Positions 33,126-41,138 of a stretch of DNA of 64,000 nt are shown in pieces. The DNA lies in the NCBI RefSeq assembly GCF_002875705.1, contig NZ_MCZZ01000058.1:52060-116059 (forward strand). Direction: 5' to 3'. This DNA is from Vibrio sp. 10N.261.45.E2. GTDB lineage: Bacteria > Pseudomonadota > Gammaproteobacteria > Enterobacterales > Vibrionaceae. The stretch's first letter is position 1, and every line of letters starts with the position of its first letter. The position numbers and the translations under genes were made by a program. The notes under the pieces are model-generated. The model was not told the origin of the DNA. It worked only from the letters and a program-made list of their open reading frames with translations, and ran no database searches.

Positions 33126-35951
33126 TTGAGAAAATTCATAGCCAAACATAGCACCCTTACTTGCCTAGTCGCTGTTGCGCTACTAGCCGGTTGTAAAGAC
33201 AGTGGGGGGGACACAAGCACTTCAAATGAGTCAAATGGTGGCAGCGACATATCCGGTTCGAGTCAGCAATTACTATTAACCGAACTTTCGACATTGAATG
33301 GCGTGGCTGGGGGACAGGTGACAATCACTGCCAATGTAGACTTGCCAGCCGATACGCTTATACATCTCAGTGGGGAAATACTCACTCCCATGGAGGTCAA
33401 TGGTTCCAATGCTACTTTCATAATTCCGAATGAAGCAGTTTCTGGTCCAATCATGTTGGAAGCTGGTGGAGGTTACTCGAACCAAGATTGGTTTACGGTT
33501 TCTGCTGATGGGATGAAAGAGCTTAAAAGCACAGTGACTTCAACTTCCGGTACAGAATTCTACAGTGACTATTTGATTGTTCGATTGCACGCGGATCATG
33601 ACTCTCTCGACAATGCACAGCGAGTGGCCGCACTCGTCTCCGGTGCCATTGTGGGTCGTGAGTCTGCACTGCACTGGTGGCAGATAGAGGTCAACGCGGA
33701 TAGCTACGAAAGTTTAGAGTCAATTCAATACACTCTCACATCAGATTCGATGGTCGACAACGTGATGATTGAACCCATGATTCAAACTGAGGCTATTTCA
33801 TGGACTGCGGATCCGGATTTATCTGAACAACGGGAACGCAATAAACTGGAACAAGCCGCTGACTATTACGAAAGCATTGTTTTTGGGACGAATCCGATCT
33901 TACCTTTCTTTGTGGCAATGGGTGTGTTCGAGCGTGGTCTGGACTTCCAATTGGCTGATTTTTCGACATATTCCGCCAATGAGAAAACGACTCGCAACAG
34001 TGTCACCTTGTATGGCAGGTCAGCATCTACTGATGCTGAAGCAAACGCGATTGGCAATCACGGCAGTAATGTCACAGGCGTCATCGCAGCGAGTTTAGGG
34101 AATGGTGGTAACGCAGGTCTTATCAGTGCTTTAGCCGAAAGTCATAACGGTGCAAACATCACGGTCGACAACAGGCTTGGCTTTATCGGACAGACGTTGA
34201 AGATGATTCGAAATGGCGCAAGTGTTGTCAATTGGAGTTGGGGCATACATAGGGTTGACCACAACAGCGTTGATTCGGATGTCCAACAGAATGAAGTAAC
34301 AAATGCTGCGCTAACGTGCAAAGGCGATTTTGTGTTGGCAAATGGAGTCTCAACAGTTCAATTCAATGCTATCTCTAGCGAACTAAGCGCTTTCTTTGAG
34401 TATATCGCGATCAACTACCCCAATGTCGTTATCGTTTCTTCTGCCGGAAATGGAATGACAAGCGCTGGCGACGCTTCATATCGCTTACCGACTTCGATTA
34501 ACAGCGAACAACTGTTGGTTGTTGGTGCTCATACGACAGGGGCAAGCTTTCCCAATGGGAAAAGCGAGGACTTACTGGCCTCTGAATACTGTTATGCAGG
34601 TTCATCGGAATCGAATGAGGTTGTCAAAAGAGCGTACTACTCAAATTATGGTGATCGAGTGGATATATCGGCCTCCGGGACCATTGTTGGCTTTCAAAAT
34701 GAGACGCAAGCCCTTGTAATGGGTACAAGTTACGCGACGCCAGCCGTAGCTGCGACCGTCGCGATGATGCAATCCATTAACCCCCAATTAACACCGAGCG
34801 AAATTACACATTTACTCCGTTCTTCAGCGTCACCGATAGAAAATGAAGTTACCACATCGACTGGGCTCACGAGCTTTACCCGTCCCTTATCCGCTTCTGA
34901 ATCTTCAAGCCATTCAGGTAAGGGGGCAAGACTGAATGCTGAATTTGCATTGAAGGCTGCAGTCACGAGTCTGGGTGAAGCAACGTTAGCTCGAACTGAA
35001 CCAGTCACGGTATCGGTCCCAAGTGGTGTTGGTGAGGTAACCCAAACCATCACGATTGAAATACCAACTGAAACATCATCAATCTACGATAAAGCAGACA
35101 TAACCTTCCTCGTCGATATTTCGGGGAGTTATAGCGATGACATCCAGACGTTTCGTTCACAAGCCAATGAATTGATAGAAGAGTTTAGTACTGTCGCAAA
35201 TGACGTTGCGGTTGGCATAGCTTCATTCAGCGATTTCCCGATATATCCCTACGGATCATCAGCATCAGGTGATTATGCCTACCAACTGGATTTAGCTTTA
35301 AGTAGTGAACAAGGCTCACTGCAATCGACGTTGGATAGCTTGCAGATAAAAGCTGGTGGCAATGGGCCAGAAAGTCAGTTGGAAGCACTGTATCAATTAG
35401 CTTCATCGAGAGAGGTTGGTTGGCGTACTAATTCATTACCGATTGTATTTCTAGCGACCGACGCTGGCTTTAACAATGCCGATAGTGACGCTTCATATCC
35501 GGGGCATGGCTGGAATGACACCTTACAGGCGCTTACCGATAGAGGCATCATCGTTTTTGGTTTGATGTCGGGTGGGAGTATTGCTGACGTACATCAAATC
35601 ACCGATGAAACGGGCGGAGAGGCATTCACTCTATCAAGAGATAGTGCAGAGGTTGTAAGTGCCGTTGCCGCTGCTTTGGACCTGACAACGCAGAACATGA
35701 ATATCGAGCTTGAGCCGATGGGTGACTTCGCAGGCGTCGTAAAAAGCATCGTCCCAACAAATAACCCAACCGCCCCAACCGGAACAGCGGTTACGTCCGT
35801 CAATCCTGGCGACACAGTTTCATTTGATGTGACCTTTACGAAAGGTAACTTTAACGGTTCTCGTTCACACGTCATCACCTTTCGGTTGCTCGTGAATGTG
35901 GATGGTGTCGCCACCATTCAAGAAATACCAGTCACCATCAGTATTAATTAA
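33126..35951 (+). CDS. Lipoprotein with subtilisin (S8) and von Willebrand A domains
   Basis: A TTG start (33126) after AGCAGAGG gives a lipoprotein signal ending ALLAGC. The central part is a subtilase: NHGSNVTGVIAA (catalytic His, about residue 312), SSAGNG (oxyanion Asn, about 440), and GTSYATPAVAATVA (catalytic Ser, about 533). At the usual Asp position the sequence is VFERGLDF (about 269) where active enzymes have V-x-D-x-G-x-D, so Glu replaces Asp. The C-terminal third is a VWA domain with the metal-binding DISGSYS (about 664) and FLATDAGFNN. It is likely outer-membrane anchored, acting on or binding surface proteins; the nearby Ig-like proteins are candidate partners. Confidence 0.82.
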   Translation: MRKFIAKHSTLTCLVAVALLAGCKDSGGDTSTSNESNGGSDISGSSQQLLLTELSTLNGVAGGQVTITANVDLPADTLIHLSGEILTPMEVNGSNATFIIPNEAVSGPIMLEAGGGYSNQDWFTVSADGMKELKSTVTSTSGTEFYSDYLIVRLHADHDSLDNAQRVAALVSGAIVGRESALHWWQIEVNADSYESLESIQYTLTSDSMVDNVMIEPMIQTEAISWTADPDLSEQRERNKLEQAADYYESIVFGTNPILPFFVAMGVFERGLDFQLADFSTYSANEKTTRNSVTLYGRSASTDAEANAIGNHGSNVTGVIAASLGNGGNAGLISALAESHNGANITVDNRLGFIGQTLKMIRNGASVVNWSWGIHRVDHNSVDSDVQQNEVTNAALTCKGDFVLANGVSTVQFNAISSELSAFFEYIAINYPNVVIVSSAGNGMTSAGDASYRLPTSINSEQLLVVGAHTTGASFPNGKSEDLLASEYCYAGSSESNEVVKRAYYSNYGDRVDISASGTIVGFQNETQALVMGTSYATPAVAATVAMMQSINPQLTPSEITHLLRSSASPIENEVTTSTGLTSFTRPLSASESSSHSGKGARLNAEFALKAAVTSLGEATLARTEPVTVSVPSGVGEVTQTITIEIPTETSSIYDKADITFLVDISGSYSDDIQTFRSQANELIEEFSTVANDVAVGIASFSDFPIYPYGSSASGDYAYQLDLALSSEQGSLQSTLDSLQIKAGGNGPESQLEALYQLASSREVGWRTNSLPIVFLATDAGFNNADSDASYPGHGWNDTLQALTDRGIIVFGLMSGGSIADVHQITDETGGEAFTLSRDSAEVVSAVAAALDLTTQNMNIELEPMGDFAGVVKSIVPTNNPTAPTGTAVTSVNPGDTVSFDVTFTKGNFNGSRSHVITFRLLVNVDGVATIQEIPVTISIN

Positions 35952-35973
35952 TAAATTAATAGGAATTATTGCC

Positions 35974-36270
35974 ATGAAATTTAAACAATTATGTATTTGT
36001 GCTTTTAGCTTCATCTTCACTTCTTCGGCGTATTCACAAGTGGCTGAACATGGTGAATGCCTTCTGGTCGATGAAAGTAATATGGATATCTCGGTTATGG
36101 CTCCTGACGGACAGAAACTTGGTTACGTCAGCTTAGAACCCGATAACTCTTGGTATGTGTTCATCAATGGCGAAGGAGCGTTGAATGAAACGGTTGTGGA
36201 CCAATCAAAGGCCATCGAACACGTTTGTAGTGCCGCGCAAAATCTTTCATCGACAGAATCAACAAACTAA
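35974..36270 (+). CDS. Hypothetical periplasmic protein (98 aa)
   Basis: Unrecognised. ATG 35974 follows AATAGGAATTATTGCC and lies 22 bases after the protease stop, suggesting co-transcription. It has a signal peptide (MKFKQLCICAFSFIFTSSAYS) and a small mature domain with two cysteines (GECLLVD, HVCSAA). Confidence 0.6.
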   Translation: MKFKQLCICAFSFIFTSSAYSQVAEHGECLLVDESNMDISVMAPDGQKLGYVSLEPDNSWYVFINGEGALNETVVDQSKAIEHVCSAAQNLSSTESTN

Positions 36271-36280
36271 GGCCGAACTT

Positions 36281-36544
36281 ATGAAAAACTCAAATCGATT
36301 CGGTTTTAGGCACTGCCTGTTTATAGCAGCGTTTGCCGCAGCATTGTCTTACTTCATATTGAGTAAAGTACTTGGTCAATCTTCCATACTGACAACGATG
36401 GAGATGGAATATATTCCTGTAGTACTGTCTGTCATTGTCGGAATTAATGCCCTTATGTTTGTCCTAAAGTTTGAGCGTAAGCCTATAGACTCACAAACTA
36501 CCGGATCAAAGTCCGATACCAGTGCGACGACTGACACTGAATGA
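36281..36544 (+). CDS. Hypothetical two-TM protein (87 aa)
   Basis: Unrecognised. ATG 36281 is used because an in-frame start upstream would run through the preceding gene. Two hydrophobic segments (LFIAAFAAALSYFIL; YIPVVLSVIVGINALMFVL) and a Ser/Thr/Asp-rich tail. It is 10 bases after the previous stop, so this is the third gene of the protease unit. Confidence 0.55.
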   Translation: MKNSNRFGFRHCLFIAAFAAALSYFILSKVLGQSSILTTMEMEYIPVVLSVIVGINALMFVLKFERKPIDSQTTGSKSDTSATTDTE

Positions 36545-36823
36545 TCTCAAAGCACATCAGATTAAGTTAAACGTACAATACACCTTCTCTACCTCGAAAA
36601 TGAATGGCGAGACTGACGGCGTTGGTCTTTCTTGTCATTCATTTAACCAAGCCTAGCGCGGTAGCCAATCTTCTCCCTTTACCTTCAGTTACGTAAAACA
36701 ATCACTGAAAATCATTCCATTAATTGGAATCTCTATACACCGCAGAAGATAACATCGGTGAGATGGCCGATGCCTTTGTTTCGACCATAGACCGCATGGC
36801 TGACTTTGAAAGGTACAGAGAAA
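36545..36823 (+). promoter_or_regulatory. Gap with long inverted repeat upstream of paralogue B
   Basis: No gene is supported. AAATGAATG (36598-36606) and CATTCATTT (36636-36644) form a perfect 9-base inverted repeat with a further partial stem inside; there is no T-run, so it may be an operator or an imperfect terminator. Confidence 0.35.
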
Positions 36824-39232
36824 ATGAAGACCACACTAAAGCTCTCCTTAATGACAATGATTTTAGGGCTAACGAATGTTCCAATCGCTTCGGCTGCGCT
36901 AGAACAAGTTTCATTTACCGATACGAGTGGCAACCCTAAAAGCGTCGATGGCCGTGAATTGAATATGGTCAACATAAGAGACACGCTGACCCTTAAGATT
37001 TCATCTGGTTTGGATAGAAAAATTCAGGTTCGACTGCAACATGGTTCAGGTCTAGTTGAAAGTCAGTTGACCGCTGTCATAAATATCCATGATCGACTGA
37101 ACATAGACGGCAAGGATTTCTACGGTAAGGAAGTGGTTCTCAGCAAGGTGCCTCAAAACGAAGGGGAGTACACCGTTGTTGTGGAATACCTAGATTTATC
37201 CAATGCAGTCGTCTCAACGGAATCTTATACATTTGTGCAAGACACGATTAAGCCGGTGATCAGTGGGCAGTTCGTTCACATTCTCAATGCATATTATGGT
37301 CACATCGATAATTTTGGGCACACAGGGACAACGAAGCAGCTTGAAGTGAGTGACATTAGTGACAACAACGGCATCTCACAAGCCAGATATTGGGTTAAGC
37401 AACCAGATGGTTCCAAGAAATACAAAGACGTTGAATATAATCTAGAAAGAAAAACCGTGATTGTGGCGGGGTCTATCGCGGCCACCACTGGTGCGGGACT
37501 TGTCCCTGCGCCCGGATATTACCAATTTGGAATCGATGTTTATGATACATCAGGTAATGTAAGTACCCTTGCTCGATCGTCACATATGGACTTTACTTGC
37601 CCAGCCACCAGCTCCAATAAGATTGAAGTACGTAACGCGCAATCTGGCGTTTGGGAATCGTACTACTCAGGTATGACGATATACAGCAACCCAGTCTCGA
37701 TTAGATATGGCCGCTTACTCTCACAATTTGCTACTAATGACTCCCCTTATGGTTGGAAGAAACTCAATCATATGGTCAGCAACACAGACTCTACGTATGC
37801 GTATTACCAGCCGACCATTAACTACCCTCAAATGTACAGCTACTTCCATTTTTATACGGAATCGGGTCATTACTGTTCGACTTATCGATATCGTGATTTG
37901 AATTTCAACCTCGCTGCGGGGGTTGATATGGCACCGAAATTTACGGGGGTGTGGCACAAAACCAATTTATCAAGTGAGTGGATCACCAATGACAGACCGA
38001 AAACGAATGTTCCCTATACAATCAATGCCGTGCGAGTATTCGTTGAGCCGCGTAGTTATCGACAAAAGCTCACCATAACCAGTGGCGGCTCATGCTACGT
38101 GAACCCCGGCGCGACATCATGCGATATCAGTACGAACTATATTTACGCCACAGGGCGCGGTTATATCCCATATTCTATTTATACCGCTAAAGAAGACGGC
38201 TCGATGAATGTACACGGGGGGTACTTGTATACCTATTGGGACTTCAATCCCATTGCCATTCGCTCTATTGATTATGACCGAGCTGCACAAACCATTACGA
38301 TGCAAACGTATGATGCCGATACGGTTTTTGATTGGCGGTCTTCCATGTGGCGATACAGCTCCATTTCAGCAACGGCCAACATTGGAGCCGGTCCACAAGA
38401 CATCCCTGTCTCTCATACCAATCAGATTGACTTGCAGACATACGATTTCAGCTTCGATGTGTCTGCGCTAGATGTTGAAATGAATGTGCCTTTTGTATTT
38501 AAAGTCATTGACTCGTATGGCAACGAAACCAACCGCGTTGAAACGTTCACGATTGATACTGTGAAGCCCAAGATACAGGTTATGTACTCAGGCGAAGCAT
38601 TACCCGATGTTCTGAGTGATATACGTGATCTTGAAATCCATCTGGAAGATTTCAGTGAGGCTGTGCCGACTAGTGTGCAATTGTTGGGCTCTGATGCTGA
38701 AGAGAATGTCTATCTGGCGGTGCTATCGCATGGTGATGGGCTGTTTCGTGTAGCGAAGCCCAAAATATTCCCCACGCTCAATTATGAGGAAGGAGAAAGG
38801 TACAAGCTAATTATTACCGCTGAAGATGAGCAGAAGAACGTACAAACCAAAGAAATATCCTTTGGATATGAGCCAGATAACCTGATTGTTGTTGAGGCAC
38901 AACCTTACGTACCTGCAAACCAAGCTTTGTATGATGTTTCATCAAATGCACTGGCTCGAATTTACACCGAAGATCCGCTCATAATTGAAGGTGGGCAACG
39001 TGCAACTGGGCCACAAACAGCGGAAATCAGTAACCGTAAGGATTCGGACTTCGCTATCTCGATTGTGGCGGATACGGGTATTGTGAATGTGCTACCAGGC
39101 GAAACCAAAGCGGTGATGGTAGATCTCGGGCCTGCAGGTGACCTCTTGGAAGTTGAAGTGTTTCCGTCTGAGCGAATGGAAGGTACGGCTCAATTTATGT
39201 TCTCTATACCGTCCCTCAGTACTATTTACTGA
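36824..39232 (+). CDS. Exported Ig-like protein, paralogue B (802 aa)
   Basis: ATG 36824 is chosen over an in-frame TTG at 36806; it gives a signal peptide (KTTLKLSLMTMILGLTNVPIASA). It shares the full layout of paralogues A and C: KISSGLDRKIQVRL (about residue 61), FVQDTIKPVISGQF, VFVEPRSYRQ followed by SCYVNPGATSC (about 407), Ig-like strands, then PDNLIVVEA, VLPGETKAVMVDLGPAG and MFSIPSLSTIY at the end. It is an exported protein; the function is unknown. A terminator-like hairpin lies about 50 bases after the stop. Confidence 0.7.
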   Translation: MKTTLKLSLMTMILGLTNVPIASAALEQVSFTDTSGNPKSVDGRELNMVNIRDTLTLKISSGLDRKIQVRLQHGSGLVESQLTAVINIHDRLNIDGKDFYGKEVVLSKVPQNEGEYTVVVEYLDLSNAVVSTESYTFVQDTIKPVISGQFVHILNAYYGHIDNFGHTGTTKQLEVSDISDNNGISQARYWVKQPDGSKKYKDVEYNLERKTVIVAGSIAATTGAGLVPAPGYYQFGIDVYDTSGNVSTLARSSHMDFTCPATSSNKIEVRNAQSGVWESYYSGMTIYSNPVSIRYGRLLSQFATNDSPYGWKKLNHMVSNTDSTYAYYQPTINYPQMYSYFHFYTESGHYCSTYRYRDLNFNLAAGVDMAPKFTGVWHKTNLSSEWITNDRPKTNVPYTINAVRVFVEPRSYRQKLTITSGGSCYVNPGATSCDISTNYIYATGRGYIPYSIYTAKEDGSMNVHGGYLYTYWDFNPIAIRSIDYDRAAQTITMQTYDADTVFDWRSSMWRYSSISATANIGAGPQDIPVSHTNQIDLQTYDFSFDVSALDVEMNVPFVFKVIDSYGNETNRVETFTIDTVKPKIQVMYSGEALPDVLSDIRDLEIHLEDFSEAVPTSVQLLGSDAEENVYLAVLSHGDGLFRVAKPKIFPTLNYEEGERYKLIITAEDEQKNVQTKEISFGYEPDNLIVVEAQPYVPANQALYDVSSNALARIYTEDPLIIEGGQRATGPQTAEISNRKDSDFAISIVADTGIVNVLPGETKAVMVDLGPAGDLLEVEVFPSERMEGTAQFMFSIPSLSTIY

Positions 39233-39278
39233 CGATTAACAGGGCGAAGCGATTAGATATTCTCACGCGCCTTTACCG

Positions 39279-39306
39279 CCCCTGTTCATGCTTATGTGAA
39301 CAGGGG
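39279..39306 (+). terminator. Hairpin after paralogue B
   Basis: CCCCTGTTCA (39279-39288) pairs perfectly with TGAACAGGGG (39297-39306) across TGCTTATG. It is followed by CTTCTTCG rather than a pure T-run, so termination may be partial. Confidence 0.6.
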
Positions 39307-39544
39307 CTTCTTCGTAATAACCGTTGATGATTTATGTTTTTGAGATATGCCTAAATGTGGGAGAGTACTAATGTCTCATACTAAGCAGAAATTATCCGAA
39401 ATCATAAAAGCGGATATCACTGCTGTAAGGTGAACTATGTGATCTCGCCCTCTTATTTAAAATGTTGTATTCTCACGGCAACTATATGATTTGTATATTA
39501 ATAAATCTGTCAATAATTGATGGACAACGTTTTGAGGTCTATTC
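39307..39544 (+). promoter_or_regulatory. Upstream region of kinase-phosphatase pair
   Basis: A 20-codon frame (ATG 39371 to TGA 39433) after GTGGGAGAGTACTA may be a leader peptide. AT-rich stretches around 39480-39520 are promoter-like. No other gene is seen. Confidence 0.3.
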
Positions 39545-40333
39545 GTGTTATCTATCGCGAACTATAAATTTACAACTGTTGAACCTTTAGGCGAAGGCGG
39601 TTTTGGCTTTGTCGAAAAAATCGAGCTTGTCAGAAACTACAAAGAAGGTGAACAACCTAATCAATATGCGCGTAAGGTTTTGGCTCCAAAGAACGATCTT
39701 AAAATGTTTAAAGAACGATTTAAGCGTGAGGTTTTCAGTCAGAATAAATGTGAACACAAGTATGTCGTTGATATCTACCTCGCAGATCTAGACTGTGATT
39801 CACCTTACTTTATTATGGAACTTGCAGATTGTGACTTGGCGGATCTCATTAAAGCAAATGAACTAAGTGAGCAAGACAAACTCGATGTCATGATTATGAC
39901 GTGTAAAGGTTTACAACATATTCATAGTAAAGGTTACCTACATAGAGACATCAAGCCATTTAATATTCTGAAGTTTTCACATGATAAGTACATACAATTG
40001 AACGGTGAGGTAACACCAGATGTCTTCTATAAGATTTCAGACTTTGGTTTAATTCGAAAAACCGATCCTGACCCAACATCTGAGGTTCTAACTTCTTTCG
40101 GAACCATTCTTGGTACTACGAGATACTGTGCTCCAGAATTGATGTACTCAGGCATCTACACGCATCAAACGGATATTTTTGCTTTAGGTAGAGTGTTTGA
40201 AGAGTTGGACGTTCAAGATAAACATTTGCAGAAAATAATTGCAAAATGTGCTGATTTCCAAGCACGCACTCGATATACGAATATTGATCTCGTTTTGGAA
40301 GATATAACCAACGTTGTTGAGGTTGTCGAATAA
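39545..40333 (+). CDS. Hanks-type Ser/Thr protein kinase
   Basis: The 262-residue protein is a single kinase domain with all key features: glycine loop GEGGFGFV (about residue 17), ARKVL lysine, catalytic HRDIKPFNIL (about 133), and metal-binding SDFG (about 166), then GTTRYCAPEL. There is no transmembrane or sensor domain. GTG start after GAGGTCTATTC. It ends in TAATG overlapping the phosphatase start, so kinase and phosphatase are made together. Such soluble pairs occur in phage defence and in secretion-system regulation; here the flanking Ig-like genes may be the context. Confidence 0.9.
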   Translation: MLSIANYKFTTVEPLGEGGFGFVEKIELVRNYKEGEQPNQYARKVLAPKNDLKMFKERFKREVFSQNKCEHKYVVDIYLADLDCDSPYFIMELADCDLADLIKANELSEQDKLDVMIMTCKGLQHIHSKGYLHRDIKPFNILKFSHDKYIQLNGEVTPDVFYKISDFGLIRKTDPDPTSEVLTSFGTILGTTRYCAPELMYSGIYTHQTDIFALGRVFEELDVQDKHLQKIIAKCADFQARTRYTNIDLVLEDITNVVEVVE

Positions 40334-41070
40334 TGCTAAAGCTAAAGGAATGTAGTAGTTTCACTCATGCTAAATCTGATAAAAGAGTAAACCAAGATTC
40401 GATCCTTACCCCCACTAGGTGTGATGATGGTTTTCTTTTTGCAGTGGCCGATGGAGTTGGTTCTTACAAGGGCTCTGATTTAGCTTCAATGGCTGCTGTT
40501 GAGTATTTAGAGAAGTCTCATCTGTCCAAGGCTCGTTTACTTTCTCCAGATTTATTCGAAGGTATCTTAACGAACGTTAAAGTGCTGTCTAACTATGACC
40601 CTGAATATGAAGTGGCTTCAACAACACTCACTTATGCATACGTAAATTCAACCGAAATAATAATTGGTCATATTGGCGATTGTCGAGCTTACGTAAAGCA
40701 AGGAAACAAGTTGGTCCAACTAACTAAAGATCATACTCAGCATCAAATGTTGATCGATCAGAAGTTATATACGAAGGCCCAATTGAAAAACGCAACAGGG
40801 AAAAACCTAATCACAACAGCTATATCTCAAGTTGTACCAATGAAACCTGAGTTTTTCAGCTTTAAAGTTTCTGATTACGTTGATGACCTACAGAATTTAA
40901 CTATTTATCTGATGAGTGATGGCGCACATGCGTACTGGGAGGAAAACCCTAGATTCTCACCGAACACCATGAAAAATGTCACAAAATTATCTAACAGCTT
41001 ATTACGTCGTATTGAACGGAAAGGCGCAAAAGACGATTATACGCTCGTTGCATGTACATTTTCTGTTTAG
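40333..41070 (+). CDS. PP2C-family protein phosphatase
   Basis: 245 residues with PP2C motifs: QDSIL, FAVADGVGSYKGSDLAS (about residue 38; usual ADGxGGxxxGxxAS), IGHIGDCRAYV (about 113), LTKDHT, and LMSDGAHAY (about 197). The metal-binding aspartates are present. It would reverse phosphorylation by the kinase encoded just before it, with one overlapping base between the genes. A strong terminator follows. Confidence 0.88.
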   Translation: MLKLKECSSFTHAKSDKRVNQDSILTPTRCDDGFLFAVADGVGSYKGSDLASMAAVEYLEKSHLSKARLLSPDLFEGILTNVKVLSNYDPEYEVASTTLTYAYVNSTEIIIGHIGDCRAYVKQGNKLVQLTKDHTQHQMLIDQKLYTKAQLKNATGKNLITTAISQVVPMKPEFFSFKVSDYVDDLQNLTIYLMSDGAHAYWEENPRFSPNTMKNVTKLSNSLLRRIERKGAKDDYTLVACTFSV

Positions 41071-41080
41071 TTAAACAATT

Positions 41081-41106
41081 AAAGGAGCGTCAAGCTCCTT
41101 TTTTAT
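41081..41106 (+). terminator. Rho-independent terminator after PP2C gene
   Basis: AAGGAGC (41082-41088) and GCTCCTT (41094-41100) form a stem around GTCAA, followed directly by a T-run. Confidence 0.8.
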
Positions 41107-41138
41107 TTCGAACGTACTTCTAGAAGCACATCGGTGCC

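Noticed and set aside
36598..36644. Perfect 9-base inverted repeat as a transposon end or terminator
   Set aside because: There is no T-run, no flanking duplication and no transposase nearby; it is listed only as part of a regulatory gap.
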